Source: Bryoerythrophyllum caledonicum
Taxonomy: Eukaryota; Streptophyta; Bryopsida; Pottiales; Pottiaceae
Reading direction: 5' to 3'
DNA: 64,000 nucleotides
NCBI GenBank assembly: GCA_963971425.1
Contig: OZ020518.1
Span: forward strand, 2,864,263-2,928,262
In this document: positions 1-11,142 of the stretch, piece after piece
Position numbering within the stretch: the stretch's first letter is position 1
How the letters are laid out: each line of letters opens with the position of its first letter
Position numbers and translations under genes: made by a program
The notes under the pieces: model-generated
Database searches by the model: none
What the model saw: the letters and a program-made list of their open reading frames with translations, nothing else
What the model was told of the DNA's origin: nothing

Positions 1-1400
1 TGTATTGTGTGTTGTTGTTTGTATTTATATAGAAACCATCTATTAGACTCCAATCACTATAATTGTAGCCACCTTGTCTAGAGAATTGTGTATCGGTATT
101 GATGTAAATGAAGTTTAAGTTTTCTGTGAAGCGGCGCCATTGGTAATCAATGTTTTGAGGGGGGGTGTGATGGTTTCCATTTTGGCGGCCAATTAGCGCT
201 ATGTCTCTATTGAAGTCTCCACATAATAGGTATGTATGATTGGGATGATTATTAATATGGGTTGTAATAGTGTTTTGTATATCTAAGAGAAATCTAGTAT
301 CTTCGGGATGGGATGGCATATACATGTGAAAGATTAACCACGGTTGTAGTGGGTGATTAGTGATTTTAATTATTTGAATGTATGGTGATATGTGCATTGG
401 GGTAGGGATTTTGTTGATGTTGCCGGGGAATGTATATTTTTTGTGTATTAATGTAAGGAGGCCACCGCGGCCCGGTGTGTATGGTCTCCTTTGTTGCATG
501 CATCTTGTAAGTGCATGTGTATTGTTAAAGATGAGTTTATAGTCTTGAAATATATTTTGTATATATTTTGTAGATTTTGTGGCGGTTAGTTTTATTTCTT
601 GTATAACTATAAGAGCCGGTGGTGTGTCTGTGTTTGCGACTAGAGTTTGTAAGCTAGGAAGGGCAGTGTTTAGTGAGGAGGCATTCCATGTGATTATGTA
701 TGTATTTTCTTGGTTTGGTCTAATGTTTTGATTTTGATTTTGAGGAGGGATGTAGGGAAGAGGTGGAGGTGGATGGGTATATTCTGGTATAGGGTCTAGA
801 CATTTTAGTGATTCACTTATGAGGTTGTTAGGGAGGTAAGGGAATTTTAGTTTTATTATATCATTTGAGGGTGGTATGTCCTGACTATGTAAGAAGTCGT
901 ATAGTCTTTTATGTATTGAGTTCTCATGGTTTATAATATTTTAGTTGTCTTCTAGGAATTCAGTATAGGGGTGTGGAATGTAAATGTGTCCTTCTTGTGG
1001 GTTTTGTAAGGTTAGTAAGGTTTGTAGGAGTGTATTAGTCCATGTAATTGTGTTCAAATTTTGTGGATTTAGAAGTTGGTTACATTCATCTATGTTTGGA
1101 TGAGTAGTGATTATTAGTGCATATGCGATGTGGGGTGGTGGATGCGTATTTTTTTGTTGTATGTATTGGGCAATGTTTGGGTGGGAAGTGTTGTGTATGT
1201 GGTGTAATGTATGTGTGTTTTTTAGAAATGGTGCGAAGGGTTTTGCAATGTGTTCATATTCTAGTTGGAGTTTTATGGTATTAGGTATAAAGTAGATTTT
1301 GGCATTTATCTTATGTGATGTAGGATGTCTTTTAAGTATATTGGGCATGGGTCCCGGATTGGTTTCAATGTCTCCTCCTAGAAGTAGTAGAAGTTTGTGG
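1..1400 (-). mobile_element. LINE copy A (5' part: 2A-like motif, linker, APE endonuclease)
   Basis: Minus-strand non-LTR retrotransposon ORF that runs off the left edge. Reading leftward, a 2A-like motif GGDIETNPGP (DIETNPGP at 1349-1372) precedes a start-like ATG at 1348. A Lys/His/Thr-rich linker follows, then an endonuclease/exonuclease/phosphatase domain with TWNASSL, IVIQE, GDFNRD and the start of the C-terminal part (RQGGYNYSD). In known LINEs this enzyme nicks target DNA to prime reverse transcription; the reverse transcriptase would lie outside the window. The frame is open except for one stop (TAA at about 939-941) between linker and endonuclease, where copy B has a leucine codon. 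Family assignment rests on the motif order; the clade cannot be named without the reverse transcriptase. Confidence 0.85.
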
Positions 1401-2965
1401 TATATATGTTTATGGGGTTGAGGATACCTATGTGGTCATTGTTTGTGTTGGTTGGTGTACGGTTTATAAATGTGTTATTTGGGATGTGGAGTTGTATAGG
1501 TGAGTGATCGGAGTTCAAATGAATGTTATTATTTGTTGTGGAAGTAAATGTGGTATGGTTAGTTGCACGGACGTAGAATCCATCAATTAGGCTTCAGTTG
1601 CTATAGTTGTATCCTCCTTGTCTAGAGTATGTAATGTTTGTGGGAATATAATTAAAGTTTAGGTTTTCTGTAAATTGTTTCCATTGCAGGTCTATTATTT
1701 GTGGTGGTGTGTGTTGGTTTCCGTTTTGTCTACCTATGAGGGCAACGTCTCTATTGAAGTCGCCACATAAGATGTGGTTGTGGTTGGGGTTGTTGGTATT
1801 ATGGGTGGTGATGTTAGTTTTGATGTCCTCGGTGAGTCTGATGTCTTCGGGGTGGGATGGCAAGTATATGTGGTGGATTAGCCATGATTGTAGTGGGTGA
1901 TTGGAGATTTTCATAATTTGGAGGTATGGGGATAAGTTCATCGGGGTGGGAATTTTTTTGACATTGCGCGGAAAGGCGTAGTTTTTGTGTATAAGAGTGA
2001 GGAGGCCCCTTCGGTCTGGTGTATATGGTCTTCTTTGTTGTATGCATCGTGTTAGGGCATGTGTATTATTGAAGATAAGTTTATAGTCGGGAAATAGTCT
2101 TTGTATGTATTTTGTGGATTTTGTGGCCAATATTTTTGTTTCTTGTATGACTATGAGTGCCGGTGGTGTGTTAGTGTGTATAATTATGTTTTGTAGGTTT
2201 GGGAGCGCGGTATTTAGGGATGAGGCGTTCCATGTTATTATGCTTGTATTGTTGTTGTTCGTATGTGGGTTATGGTTTTGTGGTGGGATGTGGTTTGGTG
2301 GTGGGGGTGGATGAGTGTATTCCGGGAGGGGGTTTAGGCATTTTAGTGCCTCATTTATGATAGTGTTGGGGAGGTAGGGAAATCTTTGTTTTAACATGTC
2401 ATTTGTTGGGGGTGTATTTTGGTTGTGTATAAAGTCATATAGTTCTTTGTTTATCGATGTGTTGTGATTTATGATGTTTAAATTAGTTTCAAGAAATATT
2501 GTGTGAGGATATGGGGTACTAATGTGTCTTTCGGGGGGGTTCTGTAGATTATGTAGAGTGTGTAGGAGTGTATTGGTCCATTGGGTTATGTTTTGATTTT
2601 GTGTGTTTAGGAGTTGATTGCAGAGGCCTATGTTGGGGTGTATAGTGATGGCTAGGGCATATAGAATGTGGGATGGAGGGTATTCATTATGTTGGTTTAT
2701 ATATATATGGCAATGTGTGGGTATGTATTATTGTGTTGTTGATGTGATATATGTGTTGTTTTGAAAAGGGGGGCAAATTTTTGGGCGATGTGTTCGTATT
2801 CGGGTTGTAGTTTTATTGTATTTGGTATAAAATATGTTTTGGCATTCTTTTTGTGCGAAGCGGGGTGTCTTTTTAATATGTTCGGCATGGGCCCTGGATT
2901 AATCTCTATGTCCCCACCAATTAATATTAGTAGTTTGTAGTAGATGGGTTTTTTTGTATAGTATT
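1401..2965 (-). mobile_element. LINE copy B (tandem relative of copy A, 3' truncated)
   Basis: Second copy in the same orientation, offset by about 1540 bp (2A motif to 2A motif). It carries LLILIGGDIEINPGP (DIEINPGP at 2889-2912), an ATG at 2888, the same linker and a fuller endonuclease domain: TWNASSL, IVIQETK, YLPSHPED, GDFNRDVALIGR, and past a stop near 1594 the closing SDHSPI motif near 1500. A frame break lies in the linker around 2690. The endonuclease ends abruptly near 1430, where the 5' end of copy A begins, so no reverse transcriptase follows. It could be a tandem duplication or one LINE inserted beside another. Confidence 0.8.
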
Positions 2966-3500
2966 TTGTATAGTATTTTGTGCTTTTTTGTTTGTATGTA
3001 TTTGTTTTTGTATGTGTGTGTGTATATGTATGCGTTTCGTTGATGGTGTGTGTTTGTCTTTGTGTGTGTATGTGTAGTTGTATTTGGTTTTATATTAGTA
3101 TTCATTCGTATGTTCGTATTAGTATATGCCTCAATATTTGTTTTGGTATTTGTATTAGCAATTGTGTTAGTATTCATGTTAGTATTCGTACTAGTATACA
3201 TACCAGTATTCGTGTTAGTATTCGTGTTAGTATTCGTGTTAGTATTCGTACTAGTATACATACCAGTATATGTGTTGGTATTTGTATTATTATTCGTATT
3301 AGTATATGTACCAATATTTGTATTAATATACGTATAAGTATACATACCCGTATACGTAGCAGTGTACGTATCAGTGTACGTACCAGTATATGTATCAGTA
3401 TGCGTACCAGTATAGGTACCAGTATATGTACCAGTATTTGTACCCATATATGTATGAGTATACATATTAGTATATGTACCAGTATACATATTAGTATAGG
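2960..3500. repeat. 12-bp-type minisatellite upstream of LINE copy B
   Basis: Degenerate tandem array, clearest from 3100 to 3500, with plus-strand units such as GTATTCGTGTTA and GTACGTACCAGT. It stays open in several frames on both strands; one minus frame gives an artificial-looking Thr/Tyr/Asn repeat. It lies directly 5' of the LINE 2A motif and may belong to the LINE 5' region. I regard the long open frames as a by-product of the repeat. Confidence 0.7.
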
Positions 3501-3529
3501 TACCAGTATTAGTTGGGTCTTGGAGGAAT

Positions 3530-3800
3530 TTGGGGGGGTCGCTACCAACATTGGGTAGGTTGCAAGGGGGGGTGAGGGGGTCTTTGTAAAGGTTGTCAGG
3601 GTCGCTTGGATTGTCAACAAGGTCGCTACGCGCGTGGGCAGGGTCTCTACAAAGGTTTGCTAGGCCGCGGCTTGAGTTTTTGGTGTCGCTATTGAGGATG
3701 TCGGGGTCGCTCGGGGGGTTTCGAGGGTCGCTAATTTTTTTTCAGGGTCGCTAGGAGGGTTTTTGGGGTCGCTGGATGGGTGTCGAGGGTCTCTGTTATC
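3530..3800. repeat. GGGTCGCT-spaced tandem repeat
   Basis: The octamer GGGTCGCT and close variants recur about ten times at irregular spacings of 20-40 bp. The array adjoins the minisatellite on the 5' side of the LINE and may be a LINE promoter or 5' UTR repeat. Confidence 0.6.
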
Positions 3801-5177
3801 ATTAGCTGGGTTACTGCAGGGAGCTGCTAGGTTTTTGTGTCTGTCTACAGGAGGGGGGTGTGGGTGTGAGGAGGGGTAGGAGGGTTTTGGGGAATGTGGG
3901 GAGGGGTAGGGGAACATGGAGGGGAAGAGAGACTGGAGGAGGGGGAAAGGAATAGAGCAGAGGGGGATGGGAGGTGAGTGGGGAGTGTAATAGAGTGAGG
4001 AGGTGTGAGAGTAGGGTGGGGAGAGGAAGCTCTGCAACTTCTGTGTGTGTTTGTGTGATCTGCTACGTGTGTTTCTTTCGATGTTGGTTCTATCTTTTTT
4101 GTGTTGCTTCCAGATCTGCACGTATTTTTGTTGCTGCCTACTCCGGGTTTTTACTTCTTGATAGATTTGTGGTCTTTCTACATTGTTTCCACATAAAAAG
4201 TGGCAGCGCTTCCGCGTGGGGAGGATAGATCCCAGAAGTGTATGTGCAGGAGGAGAGAGGTATTCTGAACTATTTTCAAGTGATATGGTCTGTCTAGGTG
4301 TTTTGGTACTAGTGTTGTGTCTAAATGTTTGAAACGTGGTGTTCCATGTGAGAAGGGTGAGGGTTTGTGATCTAGTGGTTACTTTTCTACTGCAACAAAA
4401 ACGAGAATGGAAATGGGAGTGGTTGATGAACTTACCTGGATCTAGTGAGGCTGATCTGCTAAGCTGCTTGTGTAGGTCTGGTAATTGGAGCGTGGCCCGG
4501 TTCGTTGGCGACTTGCTTCGCGTCGTGTTGGAGACTGCTGATCTGATGTCTTTGTTGAGATCAGCTCTGCTGATGCAGCTGGTCCACTGAATAAAGCACA
4601 CAGTTGTGTATACAATCCTACATAATGTGTTAGTAAACTCTAATACTAACAACGAATAATTGCACGAGATGGGAGGGTGAGGGGTAGCCTGTAATGGTGA
4701 CTTGGAGCTGCGTAGCAGCAGTATTTGGTGATGCCTTCTCGCAATCTTGAAGTTAGGATTCCTAGGTTGGGGAAAGGGGGACTTGATGGGAGGGTTTACA
4801 GATCGAATCCTAGCACTCTAGATCTGGGATGGGTCATTATCTGTGTGGACTAAGTGTTACAGATCTGGCTCCAACACTAAGTTTCCGGCTTCAGAACAAA
4901 CTTGCACAGATCTGTACTTGTTTAGGGCATCATCAAACTCCCCACCTCAGATCTAGTGTTTGAGCCATCCAACACGTCTACTATGGACCTCAACTCTCAC
5001 CATACCACCTCTGATCTGCACACTACGAGGGCTCACAATAGGGCCAGCCAACTCCTATCGCACGTCGTTTGCAGCTCACAGGCTAAGTCCCCTCCTCCCC
5101 TGACCAGGAAATACGGAGCTCACTCGCTAGTCATTCTCCACTCTGCCTCTCTCCCATCAAGGACCCCCTACCCTCCA
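3801..5177. other. No gene recognised; low-complexity and GATCT-rich DNA
   Basis: A 330-codon minus-strand open frame (to 4652) is rich in Pro, Ser and Thr and has no domain I recognise; it may be the 5' leader of the LINE. From 4260 to 4960 the words CAGATCT and GATCTG recur. No convincing host exon is visible. Confidence 0.4.
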
Positions 5178-6103
5178 CGATGGTTACAACACATTGTACG
5201 TTAGAGTTTCTAGACATTTTGATCACTAGTATATTGACCTATCTTGCTAAGTTTTCATAAATATCTGATTATCTAAGAGAAAAATACGTGATTGTATAAA
5301 CTGTCCATTGGTCCCTTAGATACTTTAACGGCATCATGCAAACCTAGATCATAACAAGGACTATCATTGCCCCGTTGAGGACAACATGTACCTTTGGATT
5401 GAAGATTCTTTCAACCAATATCTTTTGAAGATTTTCAACTAACATCTATTATACTGACCAGTTGTTCCTAATGGATAATGTGAATTTAGGTAGTTAACTA
5501 AAATTGTAAAAGTAAAAATAAAAGTTAAGCCCCCATCTTAGGTTAAACCCCTTCCTCCTCCTCAAAGATATCTCCCAATTAACTCCCATCTATAAGTTTA
5601 GAAGATAGATTGTATGGTTCCTTTCTCAAAACATTCATCTTGGTAGTTTTTAATCGATGGAGTAGAGATTTCTCTCCAATGCTTCGATCCTTTGGGGGTT
5701 GATGTGAAAGGTGTGGTTTGTGGAACAACGAGAAGGCTTTTGGTCTACAACAAATTACTCCAAAAGTGACCACCTATGGGCCTCTTGTCTTTATAGTGTT
5801 AAACCGGAGCCCTCCCCAAACTTGTTTTGTAGACTTATGTATGAAACAATGACGTTTGACACAATCTGGTCAACATAAATTTTGAATAACTATTCCTAGA
5901 AATACCTAGGTTCAAATAATCTTTCAATCCGTGAGGTCAAAGTTTGTGAAATTTTGTGAGGTCATTAAAAAACAAGTCTTTATTTAGATTCTACGGTTAG
6001 TTGTAGAAATACAATGTTTTGATTACCTCATTACTCATTGCACTAGAACGAGTAGTTTCGAAGTATTTTTGGTGTGAAAATGCCTTGGGCCTTTAGGGGT
6101 TAA
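5178..6103 (+). repeat. Composite repeat, copy 1 (carries inverted 141-bp block)
   Basis: About 0.93 kb, closely matched by 11143-12070. The block 5243-5383 is present in the opposite orientation to the block in the other copy. The right end (CCTTTAGGGGTTAA) resembles the terminus of the TTAA-flanked family elsewhere in the window. No coding capacity is evident. Confidence 0.8.
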
Positions 6104-7075
6104 ATACCATTAAAAAAACCTATCTAATCTATATATTTAATATACTTCAATTTATCAATCCAAAAGGCACACCTCTTGGAAAAATCCATAAAATTCATAA
6201 AATCCAAGAGACACACCTCTTGGAAAAACGGTTTTTCCTATAACTAACCATTAAGATGAATTCCACTAAATCCTCACATCTATTCATATCTATTCATGAA
6301 AAGGCACACCCTTCCCAAAGGGTGCGAGTTCAACCCTTTTTCCCATTAATTCCTATATCTTGGATATGAATAGGCACTTCTTGATTAATTTACTATTTAG
6401 TGTAAACTTAATCATTAATTATTTAATTCTCCATATATCTACAACCCTTTTTACACCTAATTTTCTTAAAAAATCTATTCTTAGGATTTAGGCTCTACAA
6501 AATGTCTTGGTCATGTAGGGGTTAATTTGAGTCCAAAGAAAAGAAAAAGGGGGGGGGGGAGAAAAGTGGGCTAAACTCTTGGTAACCTACGCCAAGAATA
6601 AAACCAATAACTTACCCCAACAGGCTCCTCCATGAAATCGGTGCAGACATCGGAGAAGAGAGGTCGGTCCTTCAAGTTCCCTCAACGTCAGGGATGAAAG
6701 TCTCCATCCAAAAACAGTGTTACAGTGCATGTGTCTGTAGAAGCCAATGTCTGTAAAAGTAAAGTCTCCCTCCAAAGTCGGTAACTGTTGCTGCTGCACA
6801 CGGTTTGGAGTTTGGACTAGTAATAAATATAATGAGCACATCCTGGTCGGAAGAGTTCCAACTTCGAAGCCTCACTCATTCTCTAGCTTTCTCTTAAACT
6901 ATGTCTATGCCTTGGGATCCTCACTCTCCATTTCCAGAATCTAGACATCTTGTTTTCTCAGTCCCATCTCTTTAGTTGCAAATTTAGTCTTCCATCAGTT
7001 TACGGAGGAGGAGTATTTCGGACCTGGAAAAAACATTTTGTCTGTGGAGGTTGGGTTGCACAGAGTCCTGTGAAG
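6104..7075. other. Intergenic, AT-rich; 5' flank of the HMA gene
   Basis: The part to 6540 is AT-rich with a short duplicated phrase (CACACCTCTTGGAAAAA at about 6170 and 6210). From 6580 to 7075 the base composition becomes more balanced and probably holds the promoter and leader of the HMA gene. No clear exon is seen. Confidence 0.4.
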
Positions 7076-8201
7076 ATGGCTCTGCGAAAGGTGAGTTGGA
7101 TCTCTATCGGAGAGGTGATGGATTTGATGGCATGAATAATGGTATGAAGTCGGGAGTGTTTCTGTTTTATCTTCTATTTTTTTTTTATTGAGAGTTGTGT
7201 GTGTGTTTGTTGCAGGTCCTGCACTTGCATGTGGAGATGTGCTGCCAAACTTGTGTTGATGAGGTGGAAGGAGTATTGCACGAAACACATGGCGAGTGAC
7301 TTAATTACACAGGATTGATTTTGTAAGCTGAGTGATGGGAGGAATCTAGAGACTTGCACCCAAAACATCGCTAGATCTCTTAAACAGATGATATCCGTGA
7401 TCCGTAACGTGGCTGTGTGTTTAGTTACCTGCTTTTTTGTAAGTTGAGCAATGGAAGGAATCTAGATCTTTGTATTTGTATGCAGTAAATCACTTCATTT
7501 CTAGATCCTAGTTTTTCCATTGCGGAAACATAGAGATATACAAAAGTAGCTGTATGTGCATCTCTATGGATGGTTGTACATCAGTAGCTTCACCATACAT
7601 AGAGATGTAAATAAAGTAGCCATATGAAGCTGCCTCTACTTCTAATCAGCTGAAATTTACAACCAAGTTAGTCAATATTTTGCATCTTTCTTTGTTGGTT
7701 GGCTCATACCATCATTCTAATTTTTTTTTTATCAAACTCCTGATGCTTGCCGTCTAACCTCCAACCTTTCCGTTGCGTTTTGCAGGTGTGGCGAGTTTTG
7801 AGATAGAAAGATATAACAGCGTGGTCATCGTGAAGCGCAAACACAACACTTCTCTGGACAAGAGGCAACTGGTGAAGAGGCTCAAGAGGGTGACACATGA
7901 TGAGAAAGCATTCATCATCAAGAAAACTACTGTTACAGAAAAGGAGAATCCAAATCCTTCAGCTGGGAATACGAATGTGGCATCATTTACAGTGTGTGTG
8001 TGCGCATCCATGGGGCCTGGCTATATGGTATGCTGGCCCGCCAGCGCCATGCCCAACACGTCATCGTCCATGATCACAAATCCCTTCTACTTCCAACACC
8101 CTGAGAGATGCCACTATTGTTCGGGGTACAACAACATCATATGCGGTAATTGTGGACGCGGGAGCCACAATTGTTCCCGGGTACAACATCATATGTGGTA
8201 A
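7076..8201 (+). CDS. Heavy-metal-associated (HMA) domain protein, HIPP-like
   Basis: Three exons: 7076-7090, 7216-7291 and 7786-8201. The start reads MALRKVLHLHVEMCCQTC, typical of plant copper-chaperone-like HMA proteins, with the metal-binding MxCxxC motif at about residues 13-18. Exon 3 supplies the second half of the ferredoxin-like fold (VASFEIERYNSVVIV and a helix near RQLVKRLKR). The family binds Cu or other soft metals in the cytosol or at membranes. Joining exons 2 and 3 in frame requires a GC donor (G at 7291, then GCGAGT) and a normal CAG acceptor. The Cys-rich tail has no CaaX prenylation box; it ends in a duplicated segment (8119-8172 and 8173-8224), and the stop lies in the second unit. 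The start is chosen because the first exon ends in a good donor (AAG/GTGAGT). Confidence 0.72.
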
Positions 8202-8224
8202 TTGTGGATGCGGGAGCCACAATT
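8119..8224 (+). repeat. Tandem duplication of about 53 bp at the HMA gene 3' end
   Basis: Two units (54 and 52 bp) each end in GGGAGCCACAATTG. The 2-bp length difference shifts the frame, and the second unit supplies the stop codon of the HMA gene. Confidence 0.7.
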
Positions 8225-8410
8225 GAAAGGGAACATTGCTACAATTACGGCAACTTCTAGGTTTTCAAGCACCAGGGTTGCCACCCTAAACCCTATTGGG
8301 TGTATGTTTTTGTAGTAAGTTGTGCACATTCTTTAGTTTCTAGGAAATGACAAGGAAAAAGGGATTTTAGACTTGCTCTAGCGACATCAGCAGTGTAATT
8401 TAGTGATTCT

Positions 8411-9748
8411 TTGTACAGTACCCTCACACAAGTATATGACTTTTTTGATTTTGTACGTTTCCACACTACACTGTTGCCAACTTTGGCACCCTCCTGAGGG
8501 CTGAAAAATTGTCAATTTATCATGAAACTTTTGGCACAAGATCACCTTTATGTTGACAACGCGTGTGCTAGATTTCAAGGCCATAAGATGAATACAAAAA
8601 AAGATCTTCAAAATCTACCAAGATGTGTAGTTGTGAGCCATTCATAGCTAACCAAGTTTGACACCCTCCCAAGGATTGAAAGAATTTTTTTGCCCATGGA
8701 ATTTTTAGCATAAGACCACCTCTATGTTTATATTAAGTGTGCCAAATTTCAAGGCCACATGATGAATAGAAAAAAGGATATTCAAAATTGTTTCTCGTAG
8801 CTACATATTTTGGTAGATTTTGAAGATGGTTTTTTGTATTCATCTTCTGGCCTTGAATGTTGGCACATATGTTATCAACATGAAGGTGATCTTGTGCCAT
8901 AAATTTCATGGTCAACTAACAATTTTTCTGACCTAGGGAGGTGCCAAAGTTGACAATAGTGAAATGGTTTCGCTGATTGTTTCTCACAACTACACATATT
9001 GGTAGATTTATATTTGTTTCTTTTCTTTTGTGGGTCTTTTGGACTTGAAATTAAGCACATGTATAACCAACATAGATATGGTCTTATGTCCAGAATACCA
9101 TGGGAAAAAATAAAAAATTGAATCCTTAGGAGGGTGTCAAAGTTGGCAGCAGTGAAATGTTTCTCACAACTATACATGTTGGTAGATTTCAAAAATCTTT
9201 TGATATGTAGATATTTTGGCCTTCAAATTTGGCACGCATGTTATCAACATAGAGATAGTCTCATGTCAAAAATTTCATGGGAAAATACCAAAAAATCCAA
9301 TCCTTGGCAGTGTGTCAAAGTCGGCTAGGAGTGAAATGTTTCTCACAACTACACATGTTGTTAGCTTTTGATGTAGTTTTTATTGTGTGGATCTTTTGGA
9401 CTTGAAATTTTTCACACATATAATCAACATAGAGGTCGTCTCATGCTAGAAATTACATGGGCAAAAAAAATTCTTCAAATCCTTGGAAGGGTGTCAAAGT
9501 TGGCAGCTGTGAAACTTTTCTTACACCTACCCCATGTTGGTAAATCTTGGATATCTTTTTTTGTATAAATCTTCTGGCCTTGAAATTTGGCACACATGTT
9601 TTCAACATAGAAGTGATCTTGTGCCAAAAATTTCATGGTAAAATTGACAAATTTTTAGCCCTCAAGACGGTGCCAAAGTTGGCAGCAGTTTAGTGTGGAA
9701 ACGTACAAAAGCAAAAAGTACGTATACTTGTGTGAGGGTACTATACAA
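8411..9748. mobile_element. Foldback element, copy A
   Basis: About 1.34 kb, bounded by inverted termini starting TTGTACAGTACCCTCAC (left) and, on the other strand, TTGTATAGTACCCTCAC (right). Between them lie units of about 180 bp that share the phrases GGAGGGTGTCAAAGTTGGC, ACACATGTTGGTAGATTT and TTTGGCACACATGTTATCAAC. Two units run in one orientation (8470-8790) and five in the other (8800-9700). No ORF. The same organisation recurs at 32458-33784. No convincing target-site duplication, so the superfamily is open. Confidence 0.75.
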
Positions 9749-9929
9749 CATATTGTATATCAGGAAGTAAGTGGTCATTATATTTTTTTCCACCATTTTA
9801 TATCCAAATATTTTTGTGAAGAATCTCTCTATATAATTAAAGGGGGTGATGACACATGGCAGACATTGTATGGACACTTAACTAGGGACTTAACTGGGAG
9901 ATATTTCCAAGGAGGAGGACAAGGACTTA

Positions 9930-10871
9930 TTAACCTTAAATTACCAAGACTTCCCTCCAAGGACTCTTGCAGGTTTGGGCAGGTTCTGCCTGCGTCAATA
10001 TATAACATTTACCGTAGATGGGTATAATGACATTACTAAAAGTTTTGAGTGAATCATTTGAATTTTTTCCTTAACCTGACATTAAGGTATAGGGTTTTGA
10101 AGTTCAAATGGGGGAAGTGGGCACGTCGGGCAACTCCAAAATCTTCTGCTAGGACATTCTATTGAATGTGAGATTTTTAATACTGGAAAATAATATTATT
10201 TCCTTTCATATTGTCAAAAAGAACCTCTTGTCTACAGTGAAAAATAGCATATCAACCCAAGTCAAACATTTTCACACATTGTCGAATATTGTCAAGCAAG
10301 GTACCAAAAAATCTTCTTCCTTTCCACATAAACTTAGAGATCTTCATATTTTTACTTAGTATATTCCCCACGGAAATGTATGGTGTAAACCTTCTTTTTA
10401 ACCATTCGGATTTTCATTCTTAAACATATTTCATTCACAAAAAAATAAAATGTGAATTGACAATTTCTGAACCTCCACTCCTTGCACATTTTTTTCTGAA
10501 TATGCTACACCCGTCCTTTACCTCTTGAAATTGGTATACAAGGAACTAATATCATGCTTAACATGGAGGTAATGAATTTAGACCTTGTGTAGTGCAAAAA
10601 TTGGACACCAAGTGAAGTCAAAGTCTATTGATCCACTAAATGCAGGGGAGAAAATGAATCCTTTTCTGTACTTCAAATACTATAATAATCTTTCAATCCG
10701 TGTGGTCAATGTTTATGAAATTTTGTGAGTGCATTACTTAAAAAAGTTGAATTGAGATCCTATGGTTGAAACTAGGAACAAAAGTTTTTGTTTTCTTCAT
10801 TACTCATTGCACTAAAACCAACAATTTTGAAGTGTTATGGTTTGAAAATGGCTTGGTAATTTAGGGGTTAA
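9930..10871 (-). mobile_element. TTAA-flanked non-autonomous element, copy 1
   Basis: The left end reads TTAACCTTAAATTACCAAG and the right end AATTTAGGGGTTAA, i.e. inverted termini of type TTAA-CCCCTAA. The interior matches the element at 31397-32316 in inverse orientation. TTAA duplications with CCC-type termini recall piggyBac-like elements. No transposase is present; it looks like a deletion derivative or MITE of about 0.93 kb. Confidence 0.6.
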
Positions 10872-11142
10872 CTTGGGACATGGACTTTACTTTTACTTTT
10901 ACTTTTACAATTTTAGTTTACTTACCAAAGCTTACATTAAACCCATTGGTGACAATGGCTTAGTCTCTCTATACAACAAGTTGACTTGTAACTTAGGAGT
11001 CGTGTTAGCAAATGAATTCAGTCTAAAGTTGCATCTGGATTCATTCTGCTAAGACCACTCTGACACCAAGTGCAAACAAACCCTGAGGTACATACTTTTT
11101 AGTATTGAATTTAAAATTCTATTTGTGGGTCCTAAAAGAGTT

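Noticed and set aside
2899-3620. Long overlapping open frames on both strands over the minisatellite
   Set aside because: The peptides are pure repeat translations and exist in several frames at once; they reflect the repeat period, not genes.
3660-4652. 330-codon minus-strand frame
   Set aside because: Pro/Ser/Thr-rich, with no domain, next to tandem repeats; no splice or family evidence for a gene.
4800-4835. tRNA-like word GATCGAATCC
   Set aside because: No cloverleaf or A box could be drawn around it.
7754-8011. Minus-strand frame opposite the HMA exon
   Set aside because: Shadow of the HMA exon, whose plus-strand protein matches the HMA fold.
8470-9700. CRISPR-like direct repeats
   Set aside because: The units are 180 bp, inverted in part and enclosed by terminal inverted repeats, in a eukaryotic genome.
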